Notes: generated from the sequence alone by a model not told the origin. A DNA stretch of 64,000 nt from Sphingomonas sp. OV641 (GCF_900109205.1 NZ_FNZB01000001.1:992001-1056000); one strand, 5' to 3'. Positions 40,961 through 51,787 are shown, counted from the first letter of the stretch. Translations and numbers: made by a program.

Positions 40961-43242
40961 TCCGCGAGACCGAGCTGCGCCTGGCGCTGGTATGCTATGG
41001 CGGCATCAGCCTTGCCGTATACATGCATGGCATCACCAAGGAGATCTGGCATGTGGCGCGGGCCAGCCGCGCAAGCCACGCGGGAGAGGTGCTGACCGGC
41101 AGCGCGGCCGTTTATGCCGAACTGATGGACGAGATCACGCGCGAGACCGGCACCAGGCTGCGCGTGCTACCGGATATCATCGCAGGCGCCAGCGCGGGCG
41201 GCATCAACGGCATCTTCCTGGCGCAGGCGCTGAGTGCGGGGCAGTCGCTGGACCCGCTCACCGACCTCTGGCTCGAGAAGGCGGACGTCGAGGCGTTGAT
41301 CGCGCCTGGCACCGCCCCCGCCACGCGCTTCTCCAAGGCGTGGGCGCTCCCGCTGGCCTGGATGGCGGCGGGAAGGAGCGCCGACAAGCTGGAGGCGCTG
41401 GACGACGATACACGCGACGAGGTGCAGGCGAAGCTTTCCCACTTCGTGCGATCGCGCTGGTTCGAACCGCCGTTTGATGGACCCGGGTTCACCGCCATGC
41501 TGCTGGACGCGTTCGACGCCATGGCCGCAGCGCCACGCGGCCCGCGCCTGCTGCCGGAGGGGCAGCCGCTTGACCTGTTCGTCACCGTTACCGACTTCAC
41601 CGGCCATCCCGAACGCCTGCAGCTTCATTCGCCCGCGGAGGTGATGGAGACCGAGCACCGGCTGATCCTGTCCTTCACCGATCATGGCAGAGAGTGCGAG
41701 ACCCTCGCCGCCTCGCCCGAACTGACCTTTGCTGCCCGGGCGACCTCGAGCTTTCCCGGCGCCTTTCCGGCATTCAGCGTTGCTGAACTGGATGCGGTGC
41801 TCGACGGACGCGCTGCGCAATGGCCGGGCCGACGCGCGTTTCTTCAGCGCACCCTGCCGCGCCATGTGGCGGCGAACGCCGCCGAGAAGGCGCATTTGAT
41901 CGACGGGTCGGTGCTGGCCAATGCGCCGTTCCGCCCTGCCATCGACGCGCTGGACGAGCGGCCGGCGCGGCGCGAGGTCGATCGGCGGTTCGTTTACATC
42001 GATCCGTCGCCGGGCATGAAGTTTCGGCTGACCCGCGGCAATGATGGGCAACCGGGCTTCTTCCAGACCATCCTGGGAGCGATCAGCGAGCTTCCCCGCA
42101 AGCAGCCCATTCGGGATAATCTGGAGGCACTGGAAGCGCGTTCGCGCCGGATCGAACGGATGCGCGCGATCACCGATGCGGTTCGGCCGGCGATTGAAGC
42201 TGAGGTGGAGGCCCTGTTCGGGCGCACCTTCTTTCTCGATCGCCCGACGCCGGCTCGTTTGTCGGGATGGCGGCGGCGCGCCCAGATGGCGGCGGCGGAG
42301 CGCGCCGGGTTCAGCTACGCCGCTTATGCTCACCTGAAGATTGCCGGTGTGATCGAGACGATCACCGCGCTGCTCCATGCGGCCGGTGGCGAGCCTGGGC
42401 CGCAGCGCTGGGCAAAGATCCGCGACCGCATCGAGGCTGCCTTGCTTGCGCGCGGGTATGACGAGGCCAGCCCGTCCGATGCCTCAAGTGCGGCGTCGAT
42501 CGATTTCCTGCGCACCTTCGACATTGGATTTCGGATCAGGCGCCTCCGCCTGCTCGCTCGGCGGCTCGGCGAGCTTGAGCCCGATCATGACGAGGCCGTG
42601 CTGCTGCCTGTGCGCCAGGCGATCTACGATTCTCTGGCCGCCTATATCGCCCGCAAGCTACCGGAGCCGCATCGATCCCTGCGCGGCAAGGTGCGATCGC
42701 TGAAGAGCGACGCAAGCGGGCTGCTCGACGAGCTTGCCGGATCGCTCGCGCTGACGCGCATCGATGGCGAGACGGACGAGCGGATGGCGGCTGCGCTGGC
42801 CGGATTGCCGCGAGCCCCGCGCCGGACCTTGCTCCTCCACTATCTCGGCTTTCCCTATGTCGATCTGGCGACCCTGCCGCTGTTGCAAGGCGCCGGCGTG
42901 GACGAATTTGATCCGGTGAAAATCGACCGCATCGCCCCGGATGATTGCGTTGCCATTCGGCAGGGCGGCGCTGAAGCAACGCTGAAGGGCATCCAGTTCA
43001 GCAATTTCGGCGCTTTCTTCAGCCGCGCCTATCGAGAGAACGACTATCTCTGGGGGCGCCTCCACGGTGCAGAGCGCATGATCGACATCATCATTTCGGC
43101 GCTACCGCTGGACACCCGGTTGAAGGCGGGCATGGTGGCCGCAGCGAAACGGCGGGCATTCCACGCCATTCTGGACGAAGAGGAATCGCGGCTGTCGACG
43201 GTGAGCGCGCTGATCGCTTCATTGCGCGCCGAGATCGGCTGA
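40957..43242 (+). CDS. Patatin-like phospholipase with DUF3376 region
   Basis: 761-residue patatin-like protein (TIGR03607 group). The catalytic dyad is Ser79 in IIAGASAGGINGIF and Asp316 in LIDGSVLANAPF; RATSSFPGAFPAF and the N-terminal LALVCYGGISLAVYMHGITKEIW (oxyanion glycines) are also present. The C-terminal 400 residues are helical and correspond to the DUF3376 extension. It probably hydrolyses membrane lipids or acyl esters. It overlaps the EEP gene by four bases. Confidence 0.92.
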   Translation: MIRETELRLALVCYGGISLAVYMHGITKEIWHVARASRASHAGEVLTGSAAVYAELMDEITRETGTRLRVLPDIIAGASAGGINGIFLAQALSAGQSLDPLTDLWLEKADVEALIAPGTAPATRFSKAWALPLAWMAAGRSADKLEALDDDTRDEVQAKLSHFVRSRWFEPPFDGPGFTAMLLDAFDAMAAAPRGPRLLPEGQPLDLFVTVTDFTGHPERLQLHSPAEVMETEHRLILSFTDHGRECETLAASPELTFAARATSSFPGAFPAFSVAELDAVLDGRAAQWPGRRAFLQRTLPRHVAANAAEKAHLIDGSVLANAPFRPAIDALDERPARREVDRRFVYIDPSPGMKFRLTRGNDGQPGFFQTILGAISELPRKQPIRDNLEALEARSRRIERMRAITDAVRPAIEAEVEALFGRTFFLDRPTPARLSGWRRRAQMAAAERAGFSYAAYAHLKIAGVIETITALLHAAGGEPGPQRWAKIRDRIEAALLARGYDEASPSDASSAASIDFLRTFDIGFRIRRLRLLARRLGELEPDHDEAVLLPVRQAIYDSLAAYIARKLPEPHRSLRGKVRSLKSDASGLLDELAGSLALTRIDGETDERMAAALAGLPRAPRRTLLLHYLGFPYVDLATLPLLQGAGVDEFDPVKIDRIAPDDCVAIRQGGAEATLKGIQFSNFGAFFSRAYRENDYLWGRLHGAERMIDIIISALPLDTRLKAGMVAAAKRRAFHAILDEEESRLSTVSALIASLRAEIG

Positions 43243-43298
43243 GGCTGGCCAAAGCCCGCGCACCGTAATAGCGTCGCCGGCATGCCGGAGCCTTGTTC

Positions 43299-43643
43299 AT
43301 GCAGTTCCTGAAAATCCTGTTCTGGGCGTTGATCGCCTTTGCCGCCGCACTCTTCACCTTCGGCAACTGGAATTGGGTGCCCATATCCTTGTTCGGCAAT
43401 CTGGTTGCTGAGGTTAACCTGCCGATCCTGCTGCTGGTGACGTTTCTGGCGGGATTTCTACCGACGCTTCTTTACCAGCGCGCCGTTCGATGGCGCCTGC
43501 GCCAGCGACTCGCTGCGGCGGAGCGCATGGCGGCCGATCTCCGCGCCCGGGATGTGGCGTCACCAGCGCCCGTGCCCGCGAATGCCCCGGCGCCACACCC
43601 AGCGCCGATTTCACCCGTTGCCGTTTCCCCAGAGGTCGCCTGA
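43299..43643 (+). CDS. lapA: LapA-domain (DUF1049) inner-membrane protein
   Basis: 114 residues with two membrane helices (about 3-24 and 40-62), then a basic coiled segment (RWRLRQRLAAAERMAADLRA) and a Pro/Ala tail. E. coli LapA helps regulate lipopolysaccharide synthesis through LpxC stability; the sphingomonad homologue's role is inferred. The ATG at 43299 has CGGAG eight bases upstream. In alphaproteobacteria this gene commonly precedes pyrF, as here (3-base gap). Confidence 0.85.
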   Translation: MQFLKILFWALIAFAAALFTFGNWNWVPISLFGNLVAEVNLPILLLVTFLAGFLPTLLYQRAVRWRLRQRLAAAERMAADLRARDVASPAPVPANAPAPHPAPISPVAVSPEVA

Positions 43644-43646
43644 CGC

Positions 43647-44321
43647 ATGTCCAACCGCATCTTCGTCGCCATCGATACGCCGGATCTGGAGCGTGCAAAG
43701 GCAATGGCCGCGCGCGTCCGGCACCATGTGGGCGGCCTGAAGCTCGGCCTTGAATTCTTCGTGGCGAACGGCGCGCAAGGGGTGCGGGACATGAGCCAGA
43801 TCGGGCTCCCGATCTTCCTTGACCTGAAGCTGCACGACATCCCGAACACGGTGGCAAAGGCCATCCAGGCGCTTGGCGGGCTGGAGCCGGCGATCCTCAC
43901 CGTTCATGCCTCGGGCGGACAAGCCATGCTGGAAGATGCCAAGGCGGCCGCCCCTTCGGGCACCAAGGTGGTCGCCGTCACCATGCTGACCAGCCTGGAT
44001 GACAATGATTTGGCAGCGACCGGCGTTCAGGGCCGGGCACATGACCATGTCCTACGGCTGACCGAACTCGCCCAGCGATCGGGTGTCGACGGGATCGTCT
44101 GTTCGGGCGAAGAGGTGGAGGCGGCGCATCGGAACTGGCCGAAGGGCTTCTTCGTCGTACCCGGCGTCCGACCGGCGGATGGCGCGGCAGGCGACCAGAA
44201 GAGGATCGTCACGCCCCGTCAGGCACTCGATCGGGGCGCGTCCGTGCTGGTGATCGGCCGGCCAATCACCCAGGCGGACGATCCCGACGTTGCCGCACGC
44301 GCGATTGGCGCGACGCTCTGA
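43647..44321 (+). CDS. pyrF: Orotidine 5'-phosphate decarboxylase
   Basis: Last step of UMP synthesis. 224-residue TIM barrel with the charged catalytic network Asp59-Lys61-Asp64 in FLDLKLHDIPNT and Lys32 in LKLGLEFF. VVPGVRPADGAAGDQKRI and VLVIGRPITQADDP bind phosphate. The length is normal. It follows lapA and precedes trpF. Confidence 0.96.
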   Translation: MSNRIFVAIDTPDLERAKAMAARVRHHVGGLKLGLEFFVANGAQGVRDMSQIGLPIFLDLKLHDIPNTVAKAIQALGGLEPAILTVHASGGQAMLEDAKAAAPSGTKVVAVTMLTSLDDNDLAATGVQGRAHDHVLRLTELAQRSGVDGIVCSGEEVEAAHRNWPKGFFVVPGVRPADGAAGDQKRIVTPRQALDRGASVLVIGRPITQADDPDVAARAIGATL

Positions 44322-44402
44322 TCCGGGGGGCGCGGGCGGTGTCTTGCAGCAGTGGCATGCGCGTTGCGGAACACGAGCCCTGCCCCGAGTGAGATTGCTT
44401 TG

Positions 44403-45038
44403 ATGACGGACGTAAAAATTTGCGGGCTGAGCACCCAGGCAACCGTCGACGCCGCCATAGCGGGCGGCGCGACGCATATCGGCCTGGTCTTCTTCCCGCC
44501 CTCCCCCCGCAACTTGAGCTTCGACTCGGCGGCGGCGCTTGCCGCGCGCATCCCCGCCCGGGTTCGGCGGGTCGGCGTCTTTGTCGACCCCGACGATGCA
44601 GCGGTCGAGCGCGCCGTTCAGGCCGGGGGATTGCACGCGCTTCAACTACATAAGGCGTCGCCGCAGCGGGCAGCCCATCTGCGGCAACGCACCGGGCTTG
44701 AGATCTGGTCGGCAGTGGCGGTGAAGACACGAGCCGATCTGGACGGCGCCAGGGATTATGCCGGCGCGGCCGACCGCATCCTCTATGATGCGAAGACACC
44801 CGCAGGCGCGGCCCTTCCCGGCGGCATGGGCGTGCGGTTCGATTGGTCGCTGCTCGACGGATTTCGCCATCCGCTGCCCTGGGCGCTTTCCGGCGGCCTG
44901 GATGCGGCCAATGTTTCAGAGGCGATCCGCCGCACCGGCGCGCCGCTGGTCGATGCGTCGTCCGGTCTGGAAAGCGCGCCCGGCGTCAAGAGCGTGGACA
45001 AGATCGCCGCCTTCCTGCAAGCGGTCGCCGCATCATGA
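44403..45038 (+). CDS. trpF: Phosphoribosylanthranilate isomerase
   Basis: Third step of tryptophan synthesis. 211-residue TIM barrel with the catalytic Cys7 in VKICGLS and the general-acid Asp in the second half ([13 protein letters not shown]). [29 protein letters not shown] and [11 protein letters not shown] are also TrpF segments. I start at MTDVKICG. Its stop overlaps the trpB start (ATGA). Confidence 0.95.
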   Translation: MTDVKICGLSTQATVDAAIAGGATHIGLVFFPPSPRNLSFDSAAALAARIPARVRRVGVFVDPDDAAVERAVQAGGLHALQLHKASPQRAAHLRQRTGLEIWSAVAVKTRADLDGARDYAGAADRILYDAKTPAGAALPGGMGVRFDWSLLDGFRHPLPWALSGGLDAANVSEAIRRTGAPLVDASSGLESAPGVKSVDKIAAFLQAVAAS

Positions 45039-46264
45039 ACGCTCCGAATTCCTTCCGGGCCCAGCCCGACGAGCGCGGCCACTTCGGCGATTATGGCGGC
45101 CGCTATGTCGCCGAAACGCTGATGCCGCTGATCCTTGATCTGGAACGCGAATATCGCGCGGCGAAAAGCGATCCGGCGTTCCAGGCGCAATTCGACGATC
45201 TGCTGGAACATTATGTCGGCCGGCCCTCCCCGCTTTATTACGCCGAGCGGCTGACGGATGCGCTACGCGAAAACGCCCCTGAGGGAATGGGCGCGGAGAT
45301 CTGGTTCAAGCGGGATGAGCTGAACCACACCGGTGCGCACAAGATCAACAATTGCATCGGGCAGATCCTGCTGGCGATACGCATGGGCAAGACGCGGATC
45401 ATCGCGGAAACTGGCGCCGGTCAGCACGGTGTGGCGACGGCCACCGTCTGTGCCCGCTTCGGCCTTCCGTGCGTGATCTACATGGGCGCGAAGGATGTCG
45501 AGCGTCAGCAGCCAAATGTGTTTCGTATGAAGCTGTTGGGCGCCGAAGTTCGCGCGGTGACTTCAGGTGCCAACACGCTGAAGGATGCGATGAACGAGGC
45601 GCTGCGCGATTGGGTCGCCAATGTGCACGACACCTTCTACATCATCGGCACCGCCGCCGGCCCCCACCCGTATCCGGAGCTCGTGCGCGATTTCCAGAGC
45701 GTGATCGGCCGCGAGGCGCGCGAACAGATGCTCGGCCGTACCGGACACCTGCCCGACCTGCTGGTCGCTGCGATCGGCGGAGGATCGAACGCGATTGGCC
45801 TGTTCCACCCATTCCTCGACGATCCCGAGGTGCGGATGCTGGGCGTCGAGGCGGCCGGCGAGGGATTGCAGAAGAAGCACGCGGCGAGCCTTGCCGGCGG
45901 TTTCCCGGGCGTTCTCCACGGCAACAAGACCTATTTGTTGCAGGACGAGGACGGGCAGATCGCCGAGGCCCATTCCATCTCCGCCGGGCTCGACTACCCT
46001 GGCATCGGTCCGGAGCATGCCTGGCTTAAGGACATCGGCCGCGTAGAATATACGGCGGTCACCGATGACGAGGCGCTCGATGCCTTTCAGCTTCTTTGCC
46101 GCACCGAGGGCATCATTCCGGCGCTGGAGCCATCGCACGCAATCGCAGCTGTCGCTCGCATTTCGCGGGAAATGCGGCGGGATCAGGTGATCCTCGCCAA
46201 TCTGTGCGGCCGCGGCGACAAGGACATCTTCACGGTCGCGCATGCGCTGGGAGTAGCGATATGA
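45035..46264 (+). CDS. trpB: Tryptophan synthase beta chain
   Basis: PLP enzyme condensing indole with serine. 409 residues. The Schiff-base lysine is Lys103 in [10 protein letters not shown]. The phosphate-binding loop is [13 protein letters not shown], and [14 protein letters not shown] and the C-terminal [14 protein letters not shown] are conserved. It follows trpF with an ATGA overlap. At its end a second ATGA overlap starts a 22-codon mini-ORF instead of leading straight to trpA. Confidence 0.98.
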   Translation: MNAPNSFRAQPDERGHFGDYGGRYVAETLMPLILDLEREYRAAKSDPAFQAQFDDLLEHYVGRPSPLYYAERLTDALRENAPEGMGAEIWFKRDELNHTGAHKINNCIGQILLAIRMGKTRIIAETGAGQHGVATATVCARFGLPCVIYMGAKDVERQQPNVFRMKLLGAEVRAVTSGANTLKDAMNEALRDWVANVHDTFYIIGTAAGPHPYPELVRDFQSVIGREAREQMLGRTGHLPDLLVAAIGGGSNAIGLFHPFLDDPEVRMLGVEAAGEGLQKKHAASLAGGFPGVLHGNKTYLLQDEDGQIAEAHSISAGLDYPGIGPEHAWLKDIGRVEYTAVTDDEALDAFQLLCRTEGIIPALEPSHAIAAVARISREMRRDQVILANLCGRGDKDIFTVAHALGVAI

Positions 46265-46329
46265 TCGCTGACAAACATCGCTCGCCGGCAATCAGCCCGG
46301 CTCTCCCGATCGGTGGAGGGCCGCAATGA
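46261..46329 (+). CDS. 22-codon mini-ORF bridging trpB and trpA
   Basis: ATG at 46261 overlaps the trpB stop and has GGGAG seven bases upstream (46249-46253). It encodes a Pro/Gly-rich peptide of 22 residues (starting [12 protein letters not shown], ending GGGPQ) whose TGA overlaps the trpA ATG at 46326. Its last codons also form the trpA ribosome site (GGTGGAGGG). Likely a coupling device; a conserved product is not evident. Confidence 0.55.
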   Translation: MIADKHRSPAISPALPIGGGPQ

Positions 46330-47117
46330 CCCGTCTATCCGCTGCATTCCAGAAGGATCATCCTGCCCTCGTCTGTTTCGTGACAGCCGGTGATGGTAAC
46401 ACCCCTGCGGTGCTCGACGCCCTGGTCGAAGGCGGCGCCGACGTGATCGAACTCGGCATGCCCTTCACGGACCCGATGGCGGATGGCCCAGCGATCCAGG
46501 CCGCCAACATCCGCAGTTTGGAAGCAGGCACAACAACAGCCGATATCCTTAGGTATGCACACGGTTTTCGCGCGCGGCACCCGAACGTTCCGCTGGTGCT
46601 GATGGGTTATGCCAATCCCATGCTGCGTCGTGGCGCGGCATGGTTTGCTACCGCGGCGCGCGATGCTGGTGTGGACGGGATCATCTGCGTGGACATTCCG
46701 CCAGAAGAAGACGACGCGCTTGGACCGGAGCTGCGCAAGGCCGGGATCGATCCTATCCGTCTGGCCACGCCGACGACGGATGTAGCGCGCCTGCCCGATG
46801 TGCTGAACGGTGCGTCGGGCTTCGTCTATTACGTCTCTGTCGCCGGGATCACCGGCCTGCAGCAGGCGGTGCAGGGCTCGATCGAGGCAGCTGTCGCGCG
46901 GCTGAAGGCAGCGACCGATCTGCCGATTGCAGTAGGCTTCGGCATCCGCACGCCCGAACAGGCGCAGGCGATCGCTCGCGTTTCCGACGGGGTGGTCGTC
47001 GGATCGGCGATCGTTGAGCTTGTTGCCCGTCACGCAGCGGATGCGCCGCGCCACGTGCGCACCTATGTTGAAAGCTTAGCGGCCGCTGTTCGCGCCGCGC
47101 GGAAGGAAATGGCATGA
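46326..47117 (+). CDS. trpA: Tryptophan synthase alpha chain
   Basis: Splits indole-3-glycerol phosphate to indole and passes it to TrpB through the tunnel. 263-residue TIM barrel with catalytic Glu42 and Asp53 in [27 protein letters not shown] and [10 protein letters not shown] are typical. GGAGGG lies six bases upstream. It overlaps accD by four bases. Confidence 0.97.
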   Translation: MTRLSAAFQKDHPALVCFVTAGDGNTPAVLDALVEGGADVIELGMPFTDPMADGPAIQAANIRSLEAGTTTADILRYAHGFRARHPNVPLVLMGYANPMLRRGAAWFATAARDAGVDGIICVDIPPEEDDALGPELRKAGIDPIRLATPTTDVARLPDVLNGASGFVYYVSVAGITGLQQAVQGSIEAAVARLKAATDLPIAVGFGIRTPEQAQAIARVSDGVVVGSAIVELVARHAADAPRHVRTYVESLAAAVRAARKEMA

Positions 47118-47974
47118 GCTGGTTGTCCAGCGTTCGCAACGCTTTGTCGTTCGTTGTTCCCGCGACGAAGGAGACTCCCGACAACCTCTGGCACAAGTGC
47201 AAGGGGTGCGGGACAATGGTGTTCACCAAGGAGTGGGAGGAAAACCTGTCGGTTTGCCCGTCTTGCGATCACCATGGGCGGATCGGCCCGGCAGCCCGTT
47301 TCGAGCAACTGCTCGATGAGGGTAGCGCAAAGGTCCTGGCTGCACCGAACGCGCCGGAAGATCCGCTGAAGTTCCGCGATTCCAAGCGCTATTCCGACCG
47401 GTTGAAGGCGGCGCGCGCGGAAACCGGGGAGCAGGACGCCTTCATCAACGCGCGCGGCACCATCAAGGGCCATCGCGTGGTGATCGGCGTGCAGGATTTC
47501 GCCTTCATGGGCGGATCCATGGGCCAAGCGGTCGGGGAAGCGTTCATCCAAGGCGTGGAAACCGCGATCGCTGATCGCGCGCCCTATGTTGTGTTCACGG
47601 CCAGCGGTGGTGCGCGCATGCAGGAAGGCATTCTGAGCCTGATGCAGATGCCGCGCAGCACGGTTGCCATCCAGATGCTGCACGATGCGGGCCTGCCCTA
47701 TATCGTGGTGCTGACCGATCCGACATCAGGCGGGGTGATGGCGGCTTACGCCATGCTGGGCGATGTCCATATCGCCGAACCGCGCGCAACGCTTGCCTTC
47801 ACCGGCCGCCGCGTGATCGAGAATACGATCCGCGAAAAGCTGCCCGACGATTTTCAGACCAGCGAATATTATCTGGAACATGGGCTGGTGGACATGGTGG
47901 TGCACCGCAAGGAGCTGCGCGATCGTCTGGCCACGGTGATCGGCTATCTGTGCGCAGACCGTAAGGCGGCCTGA
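47114..47974 (+). CDS. accD: Acetyl-CoA carboxylase carboxyltransferase beta subunit
   Basis: Together with AccA transfers the carboxyl group from biotin to acetyl-CoA. 286 residues. The N-terminal zinc ribbon has Cys29, Cys32, Cys48 and Cys51. The crotonase-like core contains [35 protein letters not shown] and [24 protein letters not shown]. Co-transcribed with trpA upstream (ATGA) and likely with folC 106 bases downstream, the standard alphaproteobacterial order. Confidence 0.98.
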   Translation: MSWLSSVRNALSFVVPATKETPDNLWHKCKGCGTMVFTKEWEENLSVCPSCDHHGRIGPAARFEQLLDEGSAKVLAAPNAPEDPLKFRDSKRYSDRLKAARAETGEQDAFINARGTIKGHRVVIGVQDFAFMGGSMGQAVGEAFIQGVETAIADRAPYVVFTASGGARMQEGILSLMQMPRSTVAIQMLHDAGLPYIVVLTDPTSGGVMAAYAMLGDVHIAEPRATLAFTGRRVIENTIREKLPDDFQTSEYYLEHGLVDMVVHRKELRDRLATVIGYLCADRKAA

Positions 47975-48080
47975 GCGCGGCGGCCATCGGCGCAGCACCG
48001 GAAGGCCTTGGTAGAAGTTCGGAGCGGCGGCGGGTGTTTTCGGCCTGTCGCCGGCCAGCGCGTGGAGAGCCGGAGCGACA

Positions 48081-49421
48081 ATGCCCGACCATGCCGTTTC
48101 GTCCGATCCCGCGGTGCAGGCGCAGCTTGCCCGGCTCTGGTCCCTCTCCCCGGGCGCGGACGTCCTGGGCCTTTCGCGGATCACGGCGCTGCTCGCGCGG
48201 CTGGGCGATCCACACTTGCGCCTCCCGCCGGTGTTTCACGTGGCCGGAACGAACGGCAAGGGCTCAACCTGCGCATTTCTCCGCGCGATGCTGGAGGCGG
48301 GCGGGAAACGCGTTCACGTCTATTCCAGCCCCCATCTGGTGCGTTTCAACGAACGGATCCGCATCGCGGGCGAGCTGATCGAGGATGCGGACCTTGCGGT
48401 TCTGCTACGGGAAGTGCTCGACGCCGGCGGCGATATCGGCGCGAGCTTTTTCGAAGTAACGACTGCGGCCGCCTTTCTCGCCTTCTCCCGCACTCCGGCG
48501 GATGCCTGCGTCATCGAGGTTGGCCTGGGCGGAAGGCTGGACGCGACCAATGTTGTTCATCCCCTGATCTGCGGCATCGCGGGCCTCGGGATCGATCATG
48601 AAGCGTTCCTTTTGGCCGACGAAGCCGGCACGCCCGCCGAGCCGATGGCGCGAATAGCTTTCGAAAAGGCAGGGATCGCCAAATCCGGCGTGCCGATCGT
48701 GACGCTGAACTATCCCGCAATCGCGAACGAGGCCGTCAGCGCGGTTGCTGGAGCGAAGCGCGCGATCCTGCACCGAGCGGGTGATAGCTGGAGGTCCGAA
48801 GCCAAGCCGGCGGGTATCCGGTATTCGGATGAGGGCGGCACACTTGATCTGCCCCTGCCCTCCCTTCCGGGTCTCCATCAAAGTGACAATGCTGCCCTTG
48901 CGGTCGCCATGTTGCGACACCAGCGCACCTTCAACATCGGGCCGGAGCACATGGCGACGGGAATCCAGCGCACATTCTGGCCGGCGCGCATGCAGCGGTT
49001 GCGGGACGGGCCGCTGACACGGATGCTGGGCGATCAGCCGAGCGGCGGCGTCTGGCTGGACGGTGCCCACAACGAATCGGCAGCGGCGGCGATCGCTGCC
49101 GCCTGGCCCGGCGATGCGCGCACGGTCGTTGTCATCGGCATGCTGGCCAACAAGGATGCAAATTCGGTGGTCCGCTACCTCACAAAGATGGCGGCAGCGG
49201 TTCAGGTCATTGCCATTCCGGTTCCCGGCCATGCGCACCACGATCCAGCGGATCTGGCGGCGATCGCGGCAAGCGAAGGTGCCCTTTCCACCGCTGCGGC
49301 CGCCGATGTGGAGCAGGCTTTTGCCATACTCTCCGGCACCGATGCCGAACGCATTCTGATCGCCGGCTCCCTCTATCTGGCCGGTGAGGTGCTCTCACGA
49401 AACGACGAGATACCGAGCTGA
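48081..49421 (+). CDS. folC: Bifunctional folylpolyglutamate/dihydrofolate synthase
   Basis: Mur-ligase-family enzyme that makes dihydrofolate and adds glutamates to folates. 446 residues. The ATP loop is HVAGTNGKGSTCAFLRAML (about 53-71). YSSPHLVRFNERIRI, EVGLGGRLDATNVV and the carbamylated-Lys segment follow. The C-terminal domain has WLDGAHNESAAAA. GGAG lies six bases before the ATG. folE is 47 kb away. Confidence 0.96.
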   Translation: MPDHAVSSDPAVQAQLARLWSLSPGADVLGLSRITALLARLGDPHLRLPPVFHVAGTNGKGSTCAFLRAMLEAGGKRVHVYSSPHLVRFNERIRIAGELIEDADLAVLLREVLDAGGDIGASFFEVTTAAAFLAFSRTPADACVIEVGLGGRLDATNVVHPLICGIAGLGIDHEAFLLADEAGTPAEPMARIAFEKAGIAKSGVPIVTLNYPAIANEAVSAVAGAKRAILHRAGDSWRSEAKPAGIRYSDEGGTLDLPLPSLPGLHQSDNAALAVAMLRHQRTFNIGPEHMATGIQRTFWPARMQRLRDGPLTRMLGDQPSGGVWLDGAHNESAAAAIAAAWPGDARTVVVIGMLANKDANSVVRYLTKMAAAVQVIAIPVPGHAHHDPADLAAIAASEGALSTAAAADVEQAFAILSGTDAERILIAGSLYLAGEVLSRNDEIPS

Positions 49422-49486
49422 TCGTAATGTGCGATTGACTTGCAATAGCGGATTGAGAGAGACTTGCCGGAAGAGGAGTCTCTTCC

Positions 49487-49918
49487 ATGACCATGTCCGC
49501 ACCCGCCACTCTGGCGCTTCTGCCACATGCACTTCCTGTCTGCTCCAACGCCCGCACGGCCCTGTTCGCGATGCGTCGGATGGGCGCCCACGGACTGAAC
49601 GATGCGCGTGCGGCGCACGCCTTCTTTACGGCATTCGGCGAAAGCTTTCGCAGGCCACTGATGCTGATGCGCGGGTTGATGGTGGACCTCGCCACTGCAG
49701 CGGCCGGGCCGATCTCCATCGCGCCATGCTGCTATTCGCGGATGACCCATGCCGAGGCCGCCGTGTTGACGATCCTGTCCCGCGTTGAGGTCCATACCGA
49801 TACGGCACAGCTGCTGATGACCGACCTGCTTGGCATCAGGGCAGTGGATGGTGTTCTGGCCAGTGCAGCGGCCGTCGCCATGGCCTTTGCCGACGAAGGC
49901 CGACCGATCACCGCTTGA
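49487..49918 (+). CDS. Small conserved protein, DUF6628-like
   Basis: 143 residues, helical, with LPHALPVCSNARTALFAMRRMGAHGLNDARAAHAFFTAFGESFRRPLMLMRGLMVDLA and ISIAPCCYSRMTHAEAAVLTIL. The CC pair and this pattern match a sphingomonad-specific family that I believe is DUF6628; the function is unknown. GAGGAG precedes the ATG at 49487, with a second ATG two codons later. Confidence 0.75.
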   Translation: MTMSAPATLALLPHALPVCSNARTALFAMRRMGAHGLNDARAAHAFFTAFGESFRRPLMLMRGLMVDLATAAAGPISIAPCCYSRMTHAEAAVLTILSRVEVHTDTAQLLMTDLLGIRAVDGVLASAAAVAMAFADEGRPITA

Positions 49919-49930
49919 CGCTCGCCCCCG

Positions 49931-51274
49931 CTAGGCGGGAGCGCCCTCTGCCCGCGCGGGATCCTCTTCGGCCGTTGGCTGGCGTGCCTGCTCCACGACG
50001 AAGCCGCGCTTCCACAGGATCCACAACAGGATTAGGCCTGGCACCGCCACGATCATGGTGACGATCCAGAAGCCAACCCAGCCGAAGGCCTCTGCGACAT
50101 AGCCGGAGGGCGTGGACAGCCAGGTCCGGCCCACCACGGCGAACGACGACAAGAGAGCGAACTGGGTCGCCGTATAGGCAAGGTTGGCCAGACCGGAGAG
50201 ATAGGTGGCGAAAACCGTCAACCCGATGCCGCTGGTCACCTGTTCCGTCGCCACGGCGATGAACAGCCACGTGGGCGAGTGGCCGTTCGCCGCAAGAATG
50301 GCGAAGGTGGCGTTGGACAGCATCATCAGCACGCCGGAGACGAACAATGCCCGTCCCATGCCGAGCCACGCCAGGAACGGGGCGCCCAGCGCCGTCCCGA
50401 TCAACAGTCCCCAGAGGCCAACCACCTTGTTGATCGCCAGGAATTCGGTGTCGGAAAAACCAAGCTCCACGATCATGGGGTTGAGCATCCCCTGCCCCAT
50501 CGCATCGCCAAGCTTGTAGACGAGGACGAAGAGCAGGATCAGCACGGCACCGCGCCGCTGGAAGAACTCACGGAACGGGCTCACCACCGTATCGGTGAAC
50601 CAGCCGCGGCCACCCCGCTTCACCGCCTGTTCGTGCAGGCCTGGGCCGATCCACAAGGCAGCGATCGCAGCGGGCACAAGGCAGAGGGAAGTGAGGCCAT
50701 AGCCAAATGCCCATCCGAGCCCCAGCCCCTCGGCCGAGGCAATCGCGATAGTGCCGACACCGGCGATGAAGTTGCCCGTGCGATACCCGAACTGGTTCAT
50801 GGCGGTGCCATGCGCCAGCTCGGCATCGGGCAAAATCTCGATACGGTAGGCATCGATGACGATGTCCTGCGTCGCCGACAGAAACGCCGTCACGATCGCC
50901 CAGAATGCAAAAACGCCAAGGTGCAGCTCAGGCTGGCTCGCCCCCAACATCCACACGGAGACGAACAGCATCGCCTGCACAAGGAAGAGCCACGCGCGGC
51001 GCTGGCCGAAAAGCTCCGTCAGGAACGGAAGACGCGTGCGATCGATCAACGGCGCCCACAGGAACTTCAGCGTGTAAGGCGTGGTCAGCCCGATGGCGAA
51101 GCCGATCGTCTTCTTGTCGATGCCGACCTTCGCCAGCCAGAAGGTCATGGTGCCAAGCAAAAGTGTCAGCGGAAATCCGCTGGAGATGCCGAGCAGAAAA
51201 GCGGCCAATGGCCGCGGCCGGAAATACGGCCCCATCGCGGCGCCAAACCCACGCCGCGAAACTGCTTCGGTCAT
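49931..51274 (-). CDS. ampG: AmpG-like muropeptide permease, MFS
   Basis: 447-residue major facilitator with 12 or more helices. LGISSGFPLTLLLGTMTFWLAKVGIDKKTIGFAIGLTTPYTLKFLWAPLIDRTRLPF is the AmpG signature, and LSATQDIVIDAYRIEILPD and FGYRTGNFIAGVG are also typical. AmpG imports GlcNAc-anhydroMurNAc peptides for cell-wall recycling and can affect beta-lactamase induction. It converges on the small DUF6628-like gene with a 12-base gap. Confidence 0.88.
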   Translation of the reverse strand: MTEAVSRRGFGAAMGPYFRPRPLAAFLLGISSGFPLTLLLGTMTFWLAKVGIDKKTIGFAIGLTTPYTLKFLWAPLIDRTRLPFLTELFGQRRAWLFLVQAMLFVSVWMLGASQPELHLGVFAFWAIVTAFLSATQDIVIDAYRIEILPDAELAHGTAMNQFGYRTGNFIAGVGTIAIASAEGLGLGWAFGYGLTSLCLVPAAIAALWIGPGLHEQAVKRGGRGWFTDTVVSPFREFFQRRGAVLILLFVLVYKLGDAMGQGMLNPMIVELGFSDTEFLAINKVVGLWGLLIGTALGAPFLAWLGMGRALFVSGVLMMLSNATFAILAANGHSPTWLFIAVATEQVTSGIGLTVFATYLSGLANLAYTATQFALLSSFAVVGRTWLSTPSGYVAEAFGWVGFWIVTMIVAVPGLILLWILWKRGFVVEQARQPTAEEDPARAEGAPA

Positions 51275-51522
51275 CTACGCTTGCTCCAAACCCCGAACGG
51301 AAAGCGACACTAACGGCAATTCGTGGACAGGTAAGCCCATGATCGCGGCCGCTGAGAATCTCATCCCCGTGTCGCTGCGCTTCGTCGCCCTTCCACTCAC
51401 GCGCGCGTAGCGCCTGCGCTGCGCAGCTGGAGGAGGGATATTGGCGGCGGGGCCAAACCTGGAGAGGGTTGCCGATGCGGCACCCTGCCTTCTCGCGGCA
51501 GGGTCAATGCCATCCTGCTGGA

Positions 51523-51599
<77 letters not shown>

Positions 51600-51686
51600 T
51601 CAAACAATCCAAACGCTTGTCAGCACCCCGTGATTTCCGATGCTTCCCGCACCGGTTATAATGAGACGCATCCTCCACCTTGAAGG

Positions 51687-51763
<77 letters not shown>

Positions 51764-51787
51764 TTGGATCAGCGTGGAGGCGCGCCA

